A stretch of DNA of 64,000 bases from Gracilaria domingensis (GCA_022539475.1 VCMS01000067.1:1-64000), one strand, 5' to 3'; shown: positions 34,477 to 46,308, counted from the first letter of the stretch. The notes: a model not told the origin generated them from the sequence alone. Made by a program: numbers and translations.

Positions 34477-37400
34477 ATGAGTTCTGCTGGGTTTCGTTGC
34501 TTTCCATCCTATCATTTCAAATGCATTCCTGAAAGAATAGTGACGAGGGCACCGGCATTCCGCCACTGGAGAACGGCGGTGTCCCATTCCAACAATTCCA
34601 GAGTGGTTCCGAAACCACTTCAGGCTTCTTATGAGAACGTGTCTTTTCCAGCTGTACCAACACTGAGTACTAGATCGGAAGTCATTGATGATATGAAATA
34701 TCTCCCAAATCGGACTGGCTCTACCAATCTCCCATCTTCTCTCATTCTGTCTCAGCCCCAACGTAATTTAACTGAGGATGTCGAGAAAGAGAAACCGGGT
34801 AAAACCATATGCTTTGGTTATTCGGAGACACCTGATTTACAAGGTGATGACGAAGGATATGAAATGGACTCTCAAAGTAATAACCTTTCTATTTCTGGGG
34901 CCTCAGAGCATATTCTGATACCGCAGTCTGTATTTGCATCAGAAGCTTCAGATGAAGAAGTTTGCGAGAACGACATTGTATCGCACTTCATGGAAGACGA
35001 TAAGGTGGGTGTCCGAGCAGCTGAATTTAATAAGTTCATTGACAGTCCAGATCCAACTGGGTTTCCTCTCGAGAGGGAATCTGATATCGTTGCCCTGAGT
35101 GAAAGTCATGACGGCAGTGCATGCAGCCGCATAGGAGTTGGTGATATTCTTCATGGTTCTGCGTCCGATTGAGACCTCGATTTGCATCACTGTCGGCAAA
35201 CGCAGCTGATCATGAACCCAAAACTGTGTGAGATCATGAGGAATCACAAGTTTCTACTTGGATATGCAATGAAACATTCTTTGGTAACTAGAGCGATGAT
35301 GGATGATTTGCTGAGCCAGTTTAGCACTGGGCACCGATCGTGGAACGGAATGAGAAAGGCAATTTTAGATTGCTCAGGACTATTTGTGACGACGTTTCCC
35401 TACTGCTCCAAAGTTCATGAGGCCCTTTCCCGAACTCAGGATGGATCCTTCCTTCCTTGCTCAAACATCTCGTGCCGACAGACACCCGCCACAGTCTTTA
35501 CATTTACCTATATTGGTATTTGGGAACGGTTGCAAGCAAGACTGAGATCAAAGGAGGAAGGCCCGAAGCTCTTTAAGTATTCTCAAGCCAATCTGCAGAA
35601 ACTAAGAACTGAAGAGAATCACGGAGCGCGGCACCGGGACTTCCTCTCCGGAAAGCTGTTTCGTGAAGCTGCACATAAGCTCGGTGGATACAACCGTATC
35701 CAGCATGACATTTTTCTCAGTTTCTCAACCGACGGCGTATCATCTTTCAAGATCGTGGATTACAGCTATTGGCCCCGCATTCTATTCATACTGAACTTGG
35801 CTCCATCGGAAAGATTCAAGCTTGAGAATATCATGCCTCTAACAGTAATTCTCGGTCCAAACGCAGCAGCCAACTTAAATTCTTTCCTGCACCCAATGTT
35901 GGCAGAGCTCGAAGTTCTCGGTAAAGGGCGTTTAGTTCGCTTATGGAATGGGAAGACCATTGTGGTCAGGGTTCATCTGCTTTTCGTATTTTCTGATTTG
36001 GCAGCTTTGAGTAAGCTTGGTAACCTCCGCGGCTATAATGCTCTTGTTCCATGCAGATTCTGCTCGATATATGGCGTATTTTCCAAGCCACATAACCATG
36101 TATACTATCCAAGCGTATTCAAATATGATGGGGAGATCAGAAGGAAAAGGTTACGGAACCCAAACAGTCTGCCACTTCACTCAGATTCAGAGTTAATGCA
36201 GAGGGTACAAGAAATCGAGAGGGACAGTTCTAATATGACAAAGGCTCACCTTGAAGATCGTTGCAAACAACTGAGTGTGCGAGGAACCAATGTAGGAGAC
36301 CTCATTTCTAGGGCTCCACTACTAGTTCCATTTCGTAGTTTCCCCGTCGACCTCATGCATCTCCTCTTTGAGAACATTGCGTCTCACATTGTTGCGATTT
36401 GGTGTGCACACACATCCTGACACATCACCCCGTGGTGATGTGTCAGGATGTGAAGATCTACATTTTCTTTCCCATGGAAAGAAGAAAAAGCAACTAAGTG
36501 AGCGGCTGGTTTCAGCTGGTCGTAGCTTTAGTTTAGATAAGAAGACCGCGGAAGATCGAAGATAAAGGAAAATGGAAGGCAACTGAGTGGAAACCTTTTG
36601 TACTGGAACTGAGTTTAGTTGTACTGAATGGAATACTTCCAACTCATATCATAGATGGTTGGAAAACTTTTGTCGATCTTCGTGAGCTTCTATGCCGCTG
36701 GTCAGTAAGTAGCAGAGACGTGGAGCACATATCTCGACTTTCGAGGAGATTCTACCCCTATTATGAAGAGCACTACTATCAATACCGAACAGATCGAGCC
36801 AACCTTTGCAGATACACGTACCACCTTATACTCTACATCGCGGAGTCGATCCAGGACTGTGGTTCTGTCTCTCTAATCTCTCAATGGGCTGTCGAAAACT
36901 TTGTGGGATCACAAAATAGAGGTTGCAATGCTACTGTTTTGTTTGCCGAGTCAGTCGTAGAGAATATCAAGCTCCGTGAGTCAACTCTGACACTTTGCAT
37001 CAGAAACGGGCTCGAAATACCTTTATTAGACGATCTAGAATTCGATAGACCTAACCTACAACGCACTGACATGGAATCTAATTCCCCATCTCACGTGTTC
37101 AGACATCCGAATTGTTTGCGGTCTTTAGGGAGTTTTGGAGACAGCCATAATCTTAAGATGGGCAATTTGCTACTCGACTACTACCAGCGTTCGCAGCCGG
37201 ACCACTTTGATGATGCAAGTGAATTATCTTTTCTTGAGAGTGACCTCGTAAGTTGCTGGAGTCGGCTAGTGATTTCAGAATGCGAAAACGGGTACATGAC
37301 GACATTCGTGGGCTTGAGTGATCCTACTAGAGCTCTTGACAAAAGTATCCACCGTCATTCTTGTTTTATTGTCGGAAAGTATCGGGGTCATTCCGATTAA

Positions 37401-37772
37401 GAAGATGTTGTTGTGATCGACAATTTCTATGGCCGCATTCTGTTCTTCTTCGAGCATACATTGGAGGGAAAGAGGAGCATGCTTTTTGTAGCGGACTATG
37501 TAACGAAGGGGCTTCTGCGAGGAGAGCAAGGGCAGCTTTACAAGAAGGGATATGCTTCTGCAGAGAATCAAATCGTTTTCCAAAACGTCTCGGTCGAGTG
37601 TGTGACAACTATCTCTCATGAGGTTAACTTGGTGGAGCAAATTGTTGTCGTTGGCAACCGTAACCAACGAAAGACGTACTTTGTTGATGACATGCGTGAA
37701 GTGTATCGCAGCCAGAACAACCAGCAGAAGAAGTTGAAGGAGAAAACGTTTTTGTTCTTGCAGGGCCTATGA
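34477..37772 (+). pseudogene. CACTA (En/Spm, Tnp2-type) transposase gene
   Basis: The frame carries Tnp2 hallmarks: a variable N-terminal part (34477-35172), then ILGPNAAANLNSF, GYNALVPCRFCSIYG (zinc-binding Cys pair of Tnp2) and SFPVDLMHLLFENIASHIVA, then SRRFYPYYEEHYYQYRTDRA, HLILYIAESI and WAVENFVGSQNRG. The last is the usual 'w..E.f.g' segment. The C-terminal piece reads FYGRILFFFEH and YVTKGLLRGEQGQLY (to 37772). Breaks include a TGA at 35170-35172, a hairpin insertion at 36411-36452 that changes frame, several stops in 36480-36720, and a TAA near 37398. The enzyme would cut and paste the element; this copy is dead but fairly well preserved. Terminal CACTA repeats were not found. Confidence 0.8.
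36411..36452. repeat. Perfect 19-bp-arm hairpin inserted in CACTA transposase
   Basis: CACATCCTGACACATCACC (36411-36429), loop CCGT, then the exact complement (36434-36452). Reading the protein across the site without it gives IWC|EDLHFLSHGKKKKQL in one frame, so about 46 bp appear to have been inserted between two copies of TGTG (36403-36406 and 36449-36452). A 46-bp insertion explains the frame change. TGTG may be a 4-bp target duplication. Confidence 0.8.
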
Positions 37773-37940
37773 AGATAATAAAGTTTTTTGGCAAACGATG
37801 GAACCCAGATTCATATATCTCAGATCCTCTCCCTGGGCACTGAATGGATAGCATGGGTAGGTGATCGATACGAGATGAAACAGATTCCAACATGGGCCAA
37901 AGAGTGGCACTCATAGAAACTCTGTCTCAGCCTTCGTCAG

Positions 37941-38712
37941 AATGGCTGATATTCAGCGCCTTCGAAGAGCTCGCCGGAATGATGATAAGTACACGAACTT
38001 TAGTGTTACAAGCCGGCGCGCCGCTCTCTACATTCAGCTGAAAGAGGAGGAAGATGGATGGAGCTAACCAGAATATTGCGCTTCCTCGACGGGCGAGTAG
38101 CGATGTGGGTGTGCGAGCTCTGTCATTGGTAGTGAGATTGACAATAGAGGTCATATTGGACGATGTTACGGACGTGCTCCTTCATCTTTTGCCGTTAGTA
38201 ATGGCAGCTTTTCTCTCCAAATTGAAGAAAAGAGCACGTCCATAAGAGCGATTGTTTGAGAATTGAAGAGTGATCGGGATCGCCGACGAGACGAATACTG
38301 ACCATCTCCAGCCTTGTTGGAGTGGCAAGGGCAACCATATCGATCCAATCTCCTCCTGCTGGGATACCATTCCTAATCTTGTGGAATGCGGCCTGTAGAT
38401 GGATGGCTTTTACAGGATCTTCGTTCCGGACGTATTCGGATTCCTGTGCTGCGACAATCTCGATCGCGAGTTATCAAAGAAGGACTGGTGGGAGAAGGCG
38501 CAGATGCAGATTGCTTTCGTGTATGAGCCTTGGAAGCGCCCAGCGTAGAAGAAGTGGCGTTCAGCCATATCTTCTTGTTCCGTAGCGACAAAAAACCCAC
38601 GTGGGCATTGGAGAGACGGCTTAGAAGAGCAGTTTTGGGGCCATGTTCATGATCGTACTCCAATAAGTGCACAGAGAAGAAGAATGGACGACTTGGAAAG
38701 ATGTCGACATCA
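37941..38712 (+). pseudogene. Unknown gene remnant
   Basis: Two plus-strand pieces look like former protein: MADIQRLRRARRNDDKYTNF with TSRRAALYIQLKEEEDGW (37941-38066) and MDGFYRIFVPDVFGFLCCDN followed by LDRELSKKDWWEKAQMQIAF and VYEPWKRPA (38397-38548), then RMDDLERC. They are in different frames with stops between. No family is recognised. It follows the CACTA transposase by about 170 bp and could be the second gene of that element or a broken host gene. Confidence 0.3.
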
Positions 38713-38729
38713 TACATAAGATCGAAGAG

Positions 38730-39393
38730 TGATTGAGTACCTACTAGTCATCAATAATCGACAGGCATCATCCGGGAAGTGACTTGGAAAAGGGTTTTGA
38801 TGCCAAAAGGTTTCATAGTTCTCATAATAGTCGGTCTGTTAGACTGTCGTTAAAAAACGATGGATCACCGACATGCATTCATTAGGTTGCCTTGAACGTA
38901 TCGACGACTACATTACATTGGCGGTATGCGTTCTTGGTAGATAATCAATAGTCATGCAACTGCGTACTAGTTCAAATTAAGTTCCATTTGAATAAAACTG
39001 TGTGGTATTGTGGAGAAGTGTTCGTTATCATTCTCGCTTAACCAAAATATGTGTTCATGAAGTTATGTTGTTTCACCTACGGGTATGTAGTGACTACAAT
39101 CAATACATTATGTATTTCTGCTCAATACATCTCCCATACTGCACTGAACAGACGTCTTTCGATCAACTATACTGACTACTCATTGCCGTGAGGCCCATTC
39201 ATTGGATTTGCGATAGGTGAGTGCGTCCATCATTATCTGACAATTGTAAATTCATTACATTTGCAATTCATAGACGTCTTCCAGCTGTCTGTTGAAGATG
39301 TATTGAGAGCTCTATTGAAAAATCTATTGAACTTTTGCAGATTAAATAAAGTCAAAAATTGAAATCTTATCAAGTAAATACATTGCTAATCTA
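38730..39393. other. AT-rich spacer, no gene seen
   Basis: About 660 bp of AT-rich sequence with no useful open frame. It may include the left end of the Plavaka-like transposon that follows. Confidence 0.5.
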
Positions 39394-39399
39394 TTGCAA

Positions 39400-41466
39400 A
39401 TGTACATTTTTTATTTCCGCCGGGGAGTAGTGGCATACTTCCCTACTACACTGATCGAGGTTTCCGCATCTGAAGCAGACGCAATGCCATTCGCTTCTAG
39501 CAAGTCTCTACACGGGTCCAGGATGCAAATCCTTCAAGAATCTCTTCGTCAAGTCCTGGAGCCCATTCTAAATCTCACGCAGAAAGGTTTTCAGTTCATC
39601 GGCGAAGACAAACTAAGTCGAGTGTTCCATTCTCTGCTTGCAAGTTATTGTGCGGATATTCCTGAGGCTATGGACATTCTGTCCATTCTTCATGGGACCA
39701 AAACGGAAAGCCCGTGTCATAGATGCAAAGCCCCTCGCTCATCTTTATGCAGTCCTATTCCCACCTCATTCAACGGACGTTCTCAAAAGCACACGAAAAG
39801 CATCCGAAAGACATACACAGCTATCTTGCAACATGCACAAAAAGACGAGGCGGAAAGACGTCCACGTCGTGCGAGGGAGAGGAGATCTCAAGCGGATAAT
39901 CTGATCCGTTCAAATTCCATATCTCTCATTCCTTCGTTCCTCGAAACTTCCGTAAGCCTTGGAATGATCCCGGGATTGTCTCCATACAGTCTGTTCTCAT
40001 TCGAACCATTACACAACTTGCATCTCGGCATCTCGAAGCTGATGAAAACGGCCACAATCAAAAGACTGCAGTCAGACACCCTGTGCATCACAATAGGAAC
40101 ATCTGCATCGCGTTCATTTCGAACGATACGCACCCAACTTTTCAACCATGCAAACGCAAATCTAGCTGCCATAGAACGCGATTCTCCTGCCAAAGGTTTA
40201 CATATCGATTTCTTCACGCAGGACAAAGGCAAATCTTTGAATGGTATCTTCACGAATGACGGTCTCCGTGGAATGCTGGAGGCCAAAAACTACAAAGCAC
40301 TTGACATGGTCTTCCCCTTCATAGGAGCATTCTTTGACATATGCTGTGGAGAACAGGACGTTGCCCGAATCACAACTGTTTTCTCTCATTACTCGGACTT
40401 GCTTTCGACCTTATTCAGATACAATCGTGATCCGTATTGGACTGAAAGCTCTCTCCTGTGTCTTAGTTCGGAGATTGAAGCCTTCAAGCGTTCCGCAACA
40501 AAGACTCTGGCGTATTTTCATCCCTCCAGACTGGAAACTCTGAAGTTTCATCTTCTCGATCATCTCGTGGACGATATTCGCCGTCTGGGAAGTATCAAGT
40601 ACTACGACGCAGGCATATACGAACATGCACACCTGCTATTTAAGAGACACCACAAAAAGACGTCCAGAAGAACAGCAACGGCTGTGGAGAAGACTATTCG
40701 CTCCATTGAGCACGGACATGTTAGAAAGCAATGGAATGGCAATACTCCTTACCAGCGTAATCCAGGTTTACCAGAAACTTCCACACAGCTTCCTCGATTT
40801 GCAATGAGAGGGCGTTCTTCCACTTTACGAGCTCTTCAACATTTTGTTTTAAGTATGTTCAGTTCAAAAACATGGACTGCTGTTAGAGAGATGTTCTCAA
40901 GTACGGACATAAGGTCGATTCTTGACCAATTGGTTAACAGGCCCTTCCTCCTTTCCTCAGTCTCGTGAAAGAAACATTGGATGAGCACTCTATTACATAC
41001 TTGATATATGTGTACGGCGTGTGCAGCGAAATCACTGCCGGAAGTGCCAGGAGGAGTGTTTTGGGAGGTCTCCGGAGGGTGCCAGAATGTGGACAGAACC
41101 TGCCCGCGGGCCGGAGGGGTCGGTCGTGTTAGGGTAGGTACCCTAAAATGACCGGACCCCGCCGCCCGCGGGCATAAAATCGCACATTTTTCCAAAAATC
41201 GCCCAAAACGTGCCCGCGGGCGGGGGGGTCCGGTCGTGTTAGGGTACCTACCCTAACACGACCGACCCCCCCGGCCCGCGGGCAGGTTCTGTTCACATTC
41301 CGGCGCCTTCCCAAGACCTCCCAAAACACGCCACCCCGCAGTGGAAGAAGACCAAGTGGTCGTAGAGATTGGTGTGGAAGCGGAGGCCGGTAGAACTGAA
41401 GTGCTCGAGAGTAATAGTGATGAAGATTTGCCAATAATGAGGCTGCGAGCGCCTCGAAGTGGATGA
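39400..41466 (+). mobile_element. CACTA/Plavaka-like transposase, copy 2
   Basis: A 522-residue frame (ATG 39400 to stop 40968) shows the family's order of motifs: FHSLLASYCADIPEAMDILS, the Cys cluster CHRCKAPRSSLC, PYSLFSFEPLHNLHLGISKL (very characteristic), a middle block with FPFIGAFFDICCGEQDVAR, and LKFHLLDHLVDDIRRLG with YDAGIYEHAHLLFKRHHKKT. It lacks the N-terminal zinc-finger part seen near 2.1 kb. After a frame change near 40950 coding continues (LVKETLDEHSITYLIYVYGV), is split by foldback element copy B, and resumes after it (VEEDQVVVEIGVEAEAGRTE) to a stop near 41466. It is much better kept than copy 1 (2.1-4.4 kb) but probably inactive. Placement in Plavaka rather than another CACTA branch is tentative. 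Confidence 0.7.
41056..41329. mobile_element. Foldback element, copy B (two palindromic modules)
   Basis: Ends GTGTTTTGGGAGGTCT (41056-41071) and complement (41314-41329) match copy A exactly. Inverted pairing continues inside through CCAGAATGTGGACAGAACC. Two palindromic modules (41102-41173, 41212-41283) have the same core GGTCGTGTTAGGGTA. The spacer is the reverse complement of that in copy A. It is inserted in the 3' end of the Plavaka-like transposase frame. Length 274 bp against 396 bp for copy A; the difference is essentially one module plus spacer. Confidence 0.88.
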
Positions 41467-41802
41467 GAATGAGATGATTAGTAAATTATGAGTGTCTTGC
41501 GAGTATTAAGAGTAGTATACTATTGCAAGGCTATACATATGAACATAGAAAAAATGCGGCAGGCTGGTAATTGAACAAATGTCATACGTCTTTGGTCCAG
41601 TTGCGTCTAATTGCAACATGCCACATGCTCGGTATCGTTAACATCATTGGTGGCACCATTCAATTCGCAATTGAACATGTAGCGTCCTAACACTTCTGAA
41701 ACTGCACTTAAGGTTGCTTTTAAGAGAAGTATGAAACTGAGAAGTCTATGCAGTTCCTGTCTATGCGGTACTTGTGGCAGTATGGTGACTGTATCAGGAA
41801 AA

Positions 41803-42642
41803 ATGGCAGAGGAACAGAGAAACTTGGCGGAAATTTCACCCAATACCTTGTCAAAGTTCATATATGCCAATGGTTACGGTATATTAAGTTCCGTTGATGG
41901 AACTTTGAGAAGAGAAGGAGAGTCAATTCTAGAAGAAGTTGTGAAGTGTATGAAGTTCATTGACGAACGTGTTGGTTTCGGACTTGTCACAGGGGGTGAT
42001 GTGGGCGACGTGAAGGGGAGAATGGAAGGACTCGGAGACTATAAGTTTGGTGTCTCGGCGAATCATGGAGCTTTCATCCGTTTCTCTGACGAGAGGGAAA
42101 TTAAGGCTGCATTCAATGATCACACCCTTGACCACGCTGTTGACGGACTACTGTTTCTGGCAAGGGATTTGAATAGGAGGCATGGTATTGTGAACGATGA
42201 TGAGAAGGGGTTCGTGGAGACCAGAAGTGATAGTGGCCTTCCCAACTTCGTGTACAACAAACTGTGGCAGTGGAGAGGAGAAGTGAATTCTGCTATTGGG
42301 GACCTGTTGCAGAAGATGGATGCGTTTATTATCTATCCCGGCGATAAAAGTTGCGAAATTGTGGACAAGCGATACACAAAATGAAGCGGAGGAGCAAATC
42401 TTGTGGATAATGAACCGAGATTTATTGATACGGATGACGTCGTGACGTTCGGAAGTGCTTTGAGCGACGGGCCTTTGCATGAGGTAGGCGTGTACGGCGT
42501 TCACGTCAAAGAAGATTGTATCCCCGGTGGAGTACACAACCTGTTCGAAAGCGTGGAGGATGTACATTCGACAATTATGCTGGTGGCTCTGCTTTACGGC
42601 TACGAGGAAAAGAAGCACGATAAAAACCACCATGAATCATAA
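41803..42642 (+). pseudogene. HAD-superfamily phosphatase-like protein, copy 1
   Basis: From ATG 41803 the frame is open to 42642 except one TGA at 42382-42384. It aligns end to end with the minus-strand copy next to it. It is a type-IIB HAD-like (Cof/trehalose-phosphatase-like) protein: YGILSSVDGTLRREG (motif I), GLVTGGD (motif II), FGVSANHGAF, RSDSGLPNF, and VVTFGSALSDGPL (motif IV). Key residues are gone: the nucleophile Asp of DxDGT is Ser, the Arg of TGRD is Gly, and the Asp of motif IV 'GD' is Ser. The hydrolase reaction is therefore not expected even if the TGA were read through. The tail (VEDVHSTIMLVALLYGY) matches the neighbour. Substrate unknown. Confidence 0.75.
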
Positions 42643-42701
42643 AAGGGTATTGAGATATATACGACACTTTTATTACTGAGATCTCATATCCTAGCTAAAT
42701 A

Positions 42702-43565
42702 TTACAGGCATCGTAGCACTTGACAAATTCCAAGAGCATTTCTAAACCATTGACACTTACATTTTCTGTACCCGTACAGTTCTGCCACCCTTCTGATGGT
42801 CTCATGCACGTCCTCCACCACATCAACAAGATATATTACCGCTGCTGGATGGTCTTCTCCCTTCACATGAACTGCCAGGGTTGCCATTTCATATAGAGGG
42901 CCATCATTGGAAGCATTCCAGAAAGCAACGATTCAATGTGTGTCGAACTGGGGGTCGTTTTCAACTAAGGCTAGCGCCCCACTATTTTTCGTGAAACGAA
43001 TGTCCCCTATGTCACAGTTTTCATCTTGAGGGTACGCAACCAGGTTCGGAAAGGATGTCAACACTTTTGAAATACTGGAGTTAACTTCTGTTTTCCACTT
43101 CGACAGTCCATTGTACGTGAAGTTAGGGAGTCCACTGTCTTTTCTAGTGCTCACAACTGCTTGTTGACGCTCTTCGTGAAGTCCGTGCGATTCATTTAAG
43201 GAGAGTGCAAGTCTCTCAAGTTCGGCTGCACATCTTTCGTAGCCTTCCCTGTCAAGGTCCTGATCAATTTCGGTACCAATGGATAATTTCACCCGTGCGC
43301 CTTGGTTTCCAGAGATGCCAAAAGTGTAGCCACCCAGGTGCTCCATGAAACTCTCGGCATCCTCTATATCTCGCCCAGTAGCAATTCCAAAACCAACGCG
43401 TGCATTGATGTACTTCATGCATTTGACTGTTTCGGCAGGAATGTTCTCCCCAGCTCTTTTCAGAGTACCGTCAATATCACTAATCACGGCGTAGCCATTT
43501 TCGAATATTTCGTTAGCCAGCTGCTGAGGAGTTACTTCTTGGGCTCTAAATTCTGAGTTATACAT
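42702..43565 (-). pseudogene. HAD-superfamily phosphatase-like protein, copy 2
   Basis: From ATG 43565 (MYNSEFRAQEVTP) the minus frame is open to 42702 except one TGA at 42935-42933. Motif I is intact (YAVISDIDGTLKRAG), as are motif II (GIATGRD) and the substrate-loop FGISGNQGARV. Motif IV (VAFWNASNDGPLYE) lacks the usual 'GD' Asp. The protein would be about 287 residues if read through, or about 210 if stopped at the TGA, which lies before motif IV. It is tail to tail with copy 1, the two ends only about 60 bp apart, so the pair arose by inverted duplication. A frame from TTG at 43643 could add 26 residues but ATG 43565 aligns with the start of copy 1. Confidence 0.75.
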
Positions 43566-43659
43566 GTTTTGAAAGCTTTCGAAAGGGTTCGTTTTGCAAA
43601 TGGGTGTGGGTATACGAATGAGAAGGATGTGATTGATGTTCAAAAGGTGTTTCGTAGTA

Positions 43660-44134
43660 TAAAAAGAGTCTAAGAACTACCATATACGGGTATTGTAGTA
43701 CTGTTTTAAAACGTTACTACGACGAGAAGCTTTTGTATCGATTTGCAGTAAAGAAAGGATGATTTAGTCATAAATTATACTTACGGGTTCAAGTGGGTAA
43801 AGAAAACTATGAATATCTTCAACATGAGCTTAGAAATCAAGATCAGTAAAACAACCTCCATTAAGGGTTGAAACCCATACAAGGTTTAACTTACTTTATA
43901 CGGGTGCCCCAAGTATTGCAAAGGCTTAGTTCTTCAGAAATATCACAATTTGTGTCTGGTTCCACTTATAAAACTCTCTGCTGCAAATACGGGGAACTGA
44001 AGAAACACCCCAAATACTGCGTTTGGTCCTCTGTGGGCCATAAAATCAATCTTCTTCACCATACTGAACAGATCTAAACAAACTTTACATGACATAAATT
44101 GCGTAAGTAGTTCCGAAGATATGTCCAGAGCATT
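43660..44134. other. Spacer; possible 3' extension of the DUF7869-type frame
   Basis: Beyond the TGA of the minus-strand gene at 44135, the same frame stays open for 64 codons (44134-43943: NALDISSELLTQFM, KKIDFMAHRGPNAVFGVFLQ) to another TGA. The rest shows no gene. Confidence 0.4.
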
Positions 44135-46308
44135 TCAAACACTATCGGCCCAGTTTGATCCGCTGGAGAAGTACAAAGCTCGTAACTCTGCATCATGCGG
44201 ATAATAACGATCCAGTATGTTCTTTTTTAGATAGCTCTCCCTATTCCCTTCCTGAGGGGATGCTACCTCTGAAAGCTTCTTAAGCTTGCACTCAAACGCT
44301 CCAATGTCGTTCTCCGATGACCTTAATACAATGTTTTCGACTGAAACACCTCTCTTTAAAAGCTTGATACTCGAGCTCTCTGAACTATTTGAAAGCTCTT
44401 TCACCGACACAAACCCGGGTTGAGCTCCAGAAAATTCGAATATATGATACCTTGTAATCCTGAATGAACTTGGAACGGAAAAAAACTGAGTTAAAAACCT
44501 CTTCCAGTCGGTCCATATAATTCTATCACTGCAAACCACGCTGTTCATGTTCGAGCTGTGCTCAATTACTTTCATCATCTCCAAGGGATGTAGCACATCT
44601 CGTTGCTTTAGCTTTCTCTTGACCAACCCAAATGACCCATCACAAACATTCTTTGTGTGTCCTGCTACTAAAAAGTTCAACACAATATCCTCTTCGTACT
44701 TCATAATAACCCTCCAGGCCAAGTAAAAAAGTATATACCGGTTTTTGTTCTGCCCACTGCAGTTGTCTGCGTGTAGCTGTAATGACTTTATATTCGTTAG
44801 TCCCAGTTTATATTTCATTATTGTAGCATGCAGCATAGAACCAACCTCGTTTGCAGTCTTGCTTCCAGGCCAGTGTCCTTCAGGCAGTCCGTAGATGTGC
44901 GTACTTCCCAAATTACTAACATGGCATCCGAAAAAGTCAAACTTAAGGCCAGTCACAAAGTGCAATTGCCCTGGCTGACGCAGGAGATGAGGCAAGAGTA
45001 CCTTTTCCGCAAAGTCAAACACGATATGCAGTGGACTTTCGCATGCCTTCGAAGCGCCTTGAATACTTCTATAGTTCTTAAATTCTTGGGCTGCTTCTCT
45101 CCTATGTTTGTCCCGAGCATCCAGCAGTGCTCTTTTTGTCGCAGTATTTGAGACTATGTTAGCCTCATTCTGCAGTGTGGTGCATGTGTCGCAGTAATCG
45201 CTCCCTGACTTCATGATCTTCAGCGTTGGCATGTATGTATGCCATACCTTCCGGAACGCTTTATGTGACAGAGGGGAAAGAGGACGTCTCTGATTGCAGT
45301 TGAAATGCTCGTATTGGGCGTTGACGATAGCTTCCCATTCTTTTTCGTAGGCATCGTGAACTTGGCGAATTGTCGTGGCGCTCGGCAGCATTCTGACAGG
45401 AATTTCTTCTCGCGATCCTCTCCCTGTAGGGCACGCCATTGCATTTAAGTCCGAATATCTCTGCAAGAACGACAAGGCCACTAAAGACTGTACGGACAAC
45501 GAACGCCTTCGTCTCTTGTTTTCATTCGAGGCTTGTATCAGAAACGTATTTGTCCTAGCCACCCGACTGCTGTAGTCGCTCATAGTCTTCGGGTGCATTT
45601 GAACAATGGCGGCGAAACCGTGCGCGCACAAAGAGATTCCTCGGATAGCATACTTCGTTGTGACTCTGCCCTGTTTAGATTCACATCTTCGCTTTCGTTT
45701 CCGAGACTGAGAATACAACGCGAGAGTATCCATTAATTCATTAGGACAATCAGGGGGGGCGGTTAAAGCCAACAGCATTGAACGAACTGCGTTCACGCGT
45801 TCGCTTTCTTTCATGGAGGCAAAGCCGTGCGCAAGCATACGACTACCTTCAAACCCGCACTTTGTCTGACAGGTGCAGCGCTTCATTTGGAAATCGTAGT
45901 GTTGATCTGCGTAGTGTTGATCTTCTTCATTTATTTGAGGAGCACATGGAGGGACATTTTCCTCTTCAATAGTATGAAAGTCATGTACAAATCGTCCTTC
46001 TTCTTCCGATCCATCGTGTTCGTAGATCTGTCCGGAGCCGTTATGATGGATACGGGAAAGATCCTGGGCTTGCAGCGATTCAATGTCGCATAGTAGATGA
46101 CTCCCGTCCATTTTTGCGAGGTGATCTGGCGCAATGACCCTCAATGCGCCCCGATCGCGACACTGCAGCAGCCGAAATACAGTTTGGACTGTATCTTCAA
46201 AACGAGGTACATTTATATTTAGAACCAAAGAATTTCTTCTTGACGGTTGGTTCAAATCCTTTAGTTCTGGACGTCTATTTAATCTACTTTTATGATGATT
46301 GAATGCCC
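44135..46308 (-). CDS. DUF7869-type putative transposase, long intact frame
   Basis: One uninterrupted minus-strand frame of more than 700 codons ends with TGA at 44137-44135. Features in order: an acidic N-terminal half, Cys/His elements (KRCTCQTKCGFEG; ISLCAHGFAAIV), DYCDTC (zinc-binding pair), a first acidic site (HIVFDFAEKV), the hallmark LQLHADNCSGQNKNRYILFY, and VLNFLVAGHTKNVCDGSFGL, followed by a tail. The HADNCSGQNKN and GHTK...DG motifs are typical of the DUF7869 family, found in many eukaryotes and suspected to be a DDE/RNase-H-like transposase. No ATG is found before residue 49 of the 706-codon frame (AKMDGSHLL); the frame is open up to about 46308, so an upstream exon is likely. 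No terminal repeats were identified. It is the longest clean frame outside the LTR element. Confidence 0.7.
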
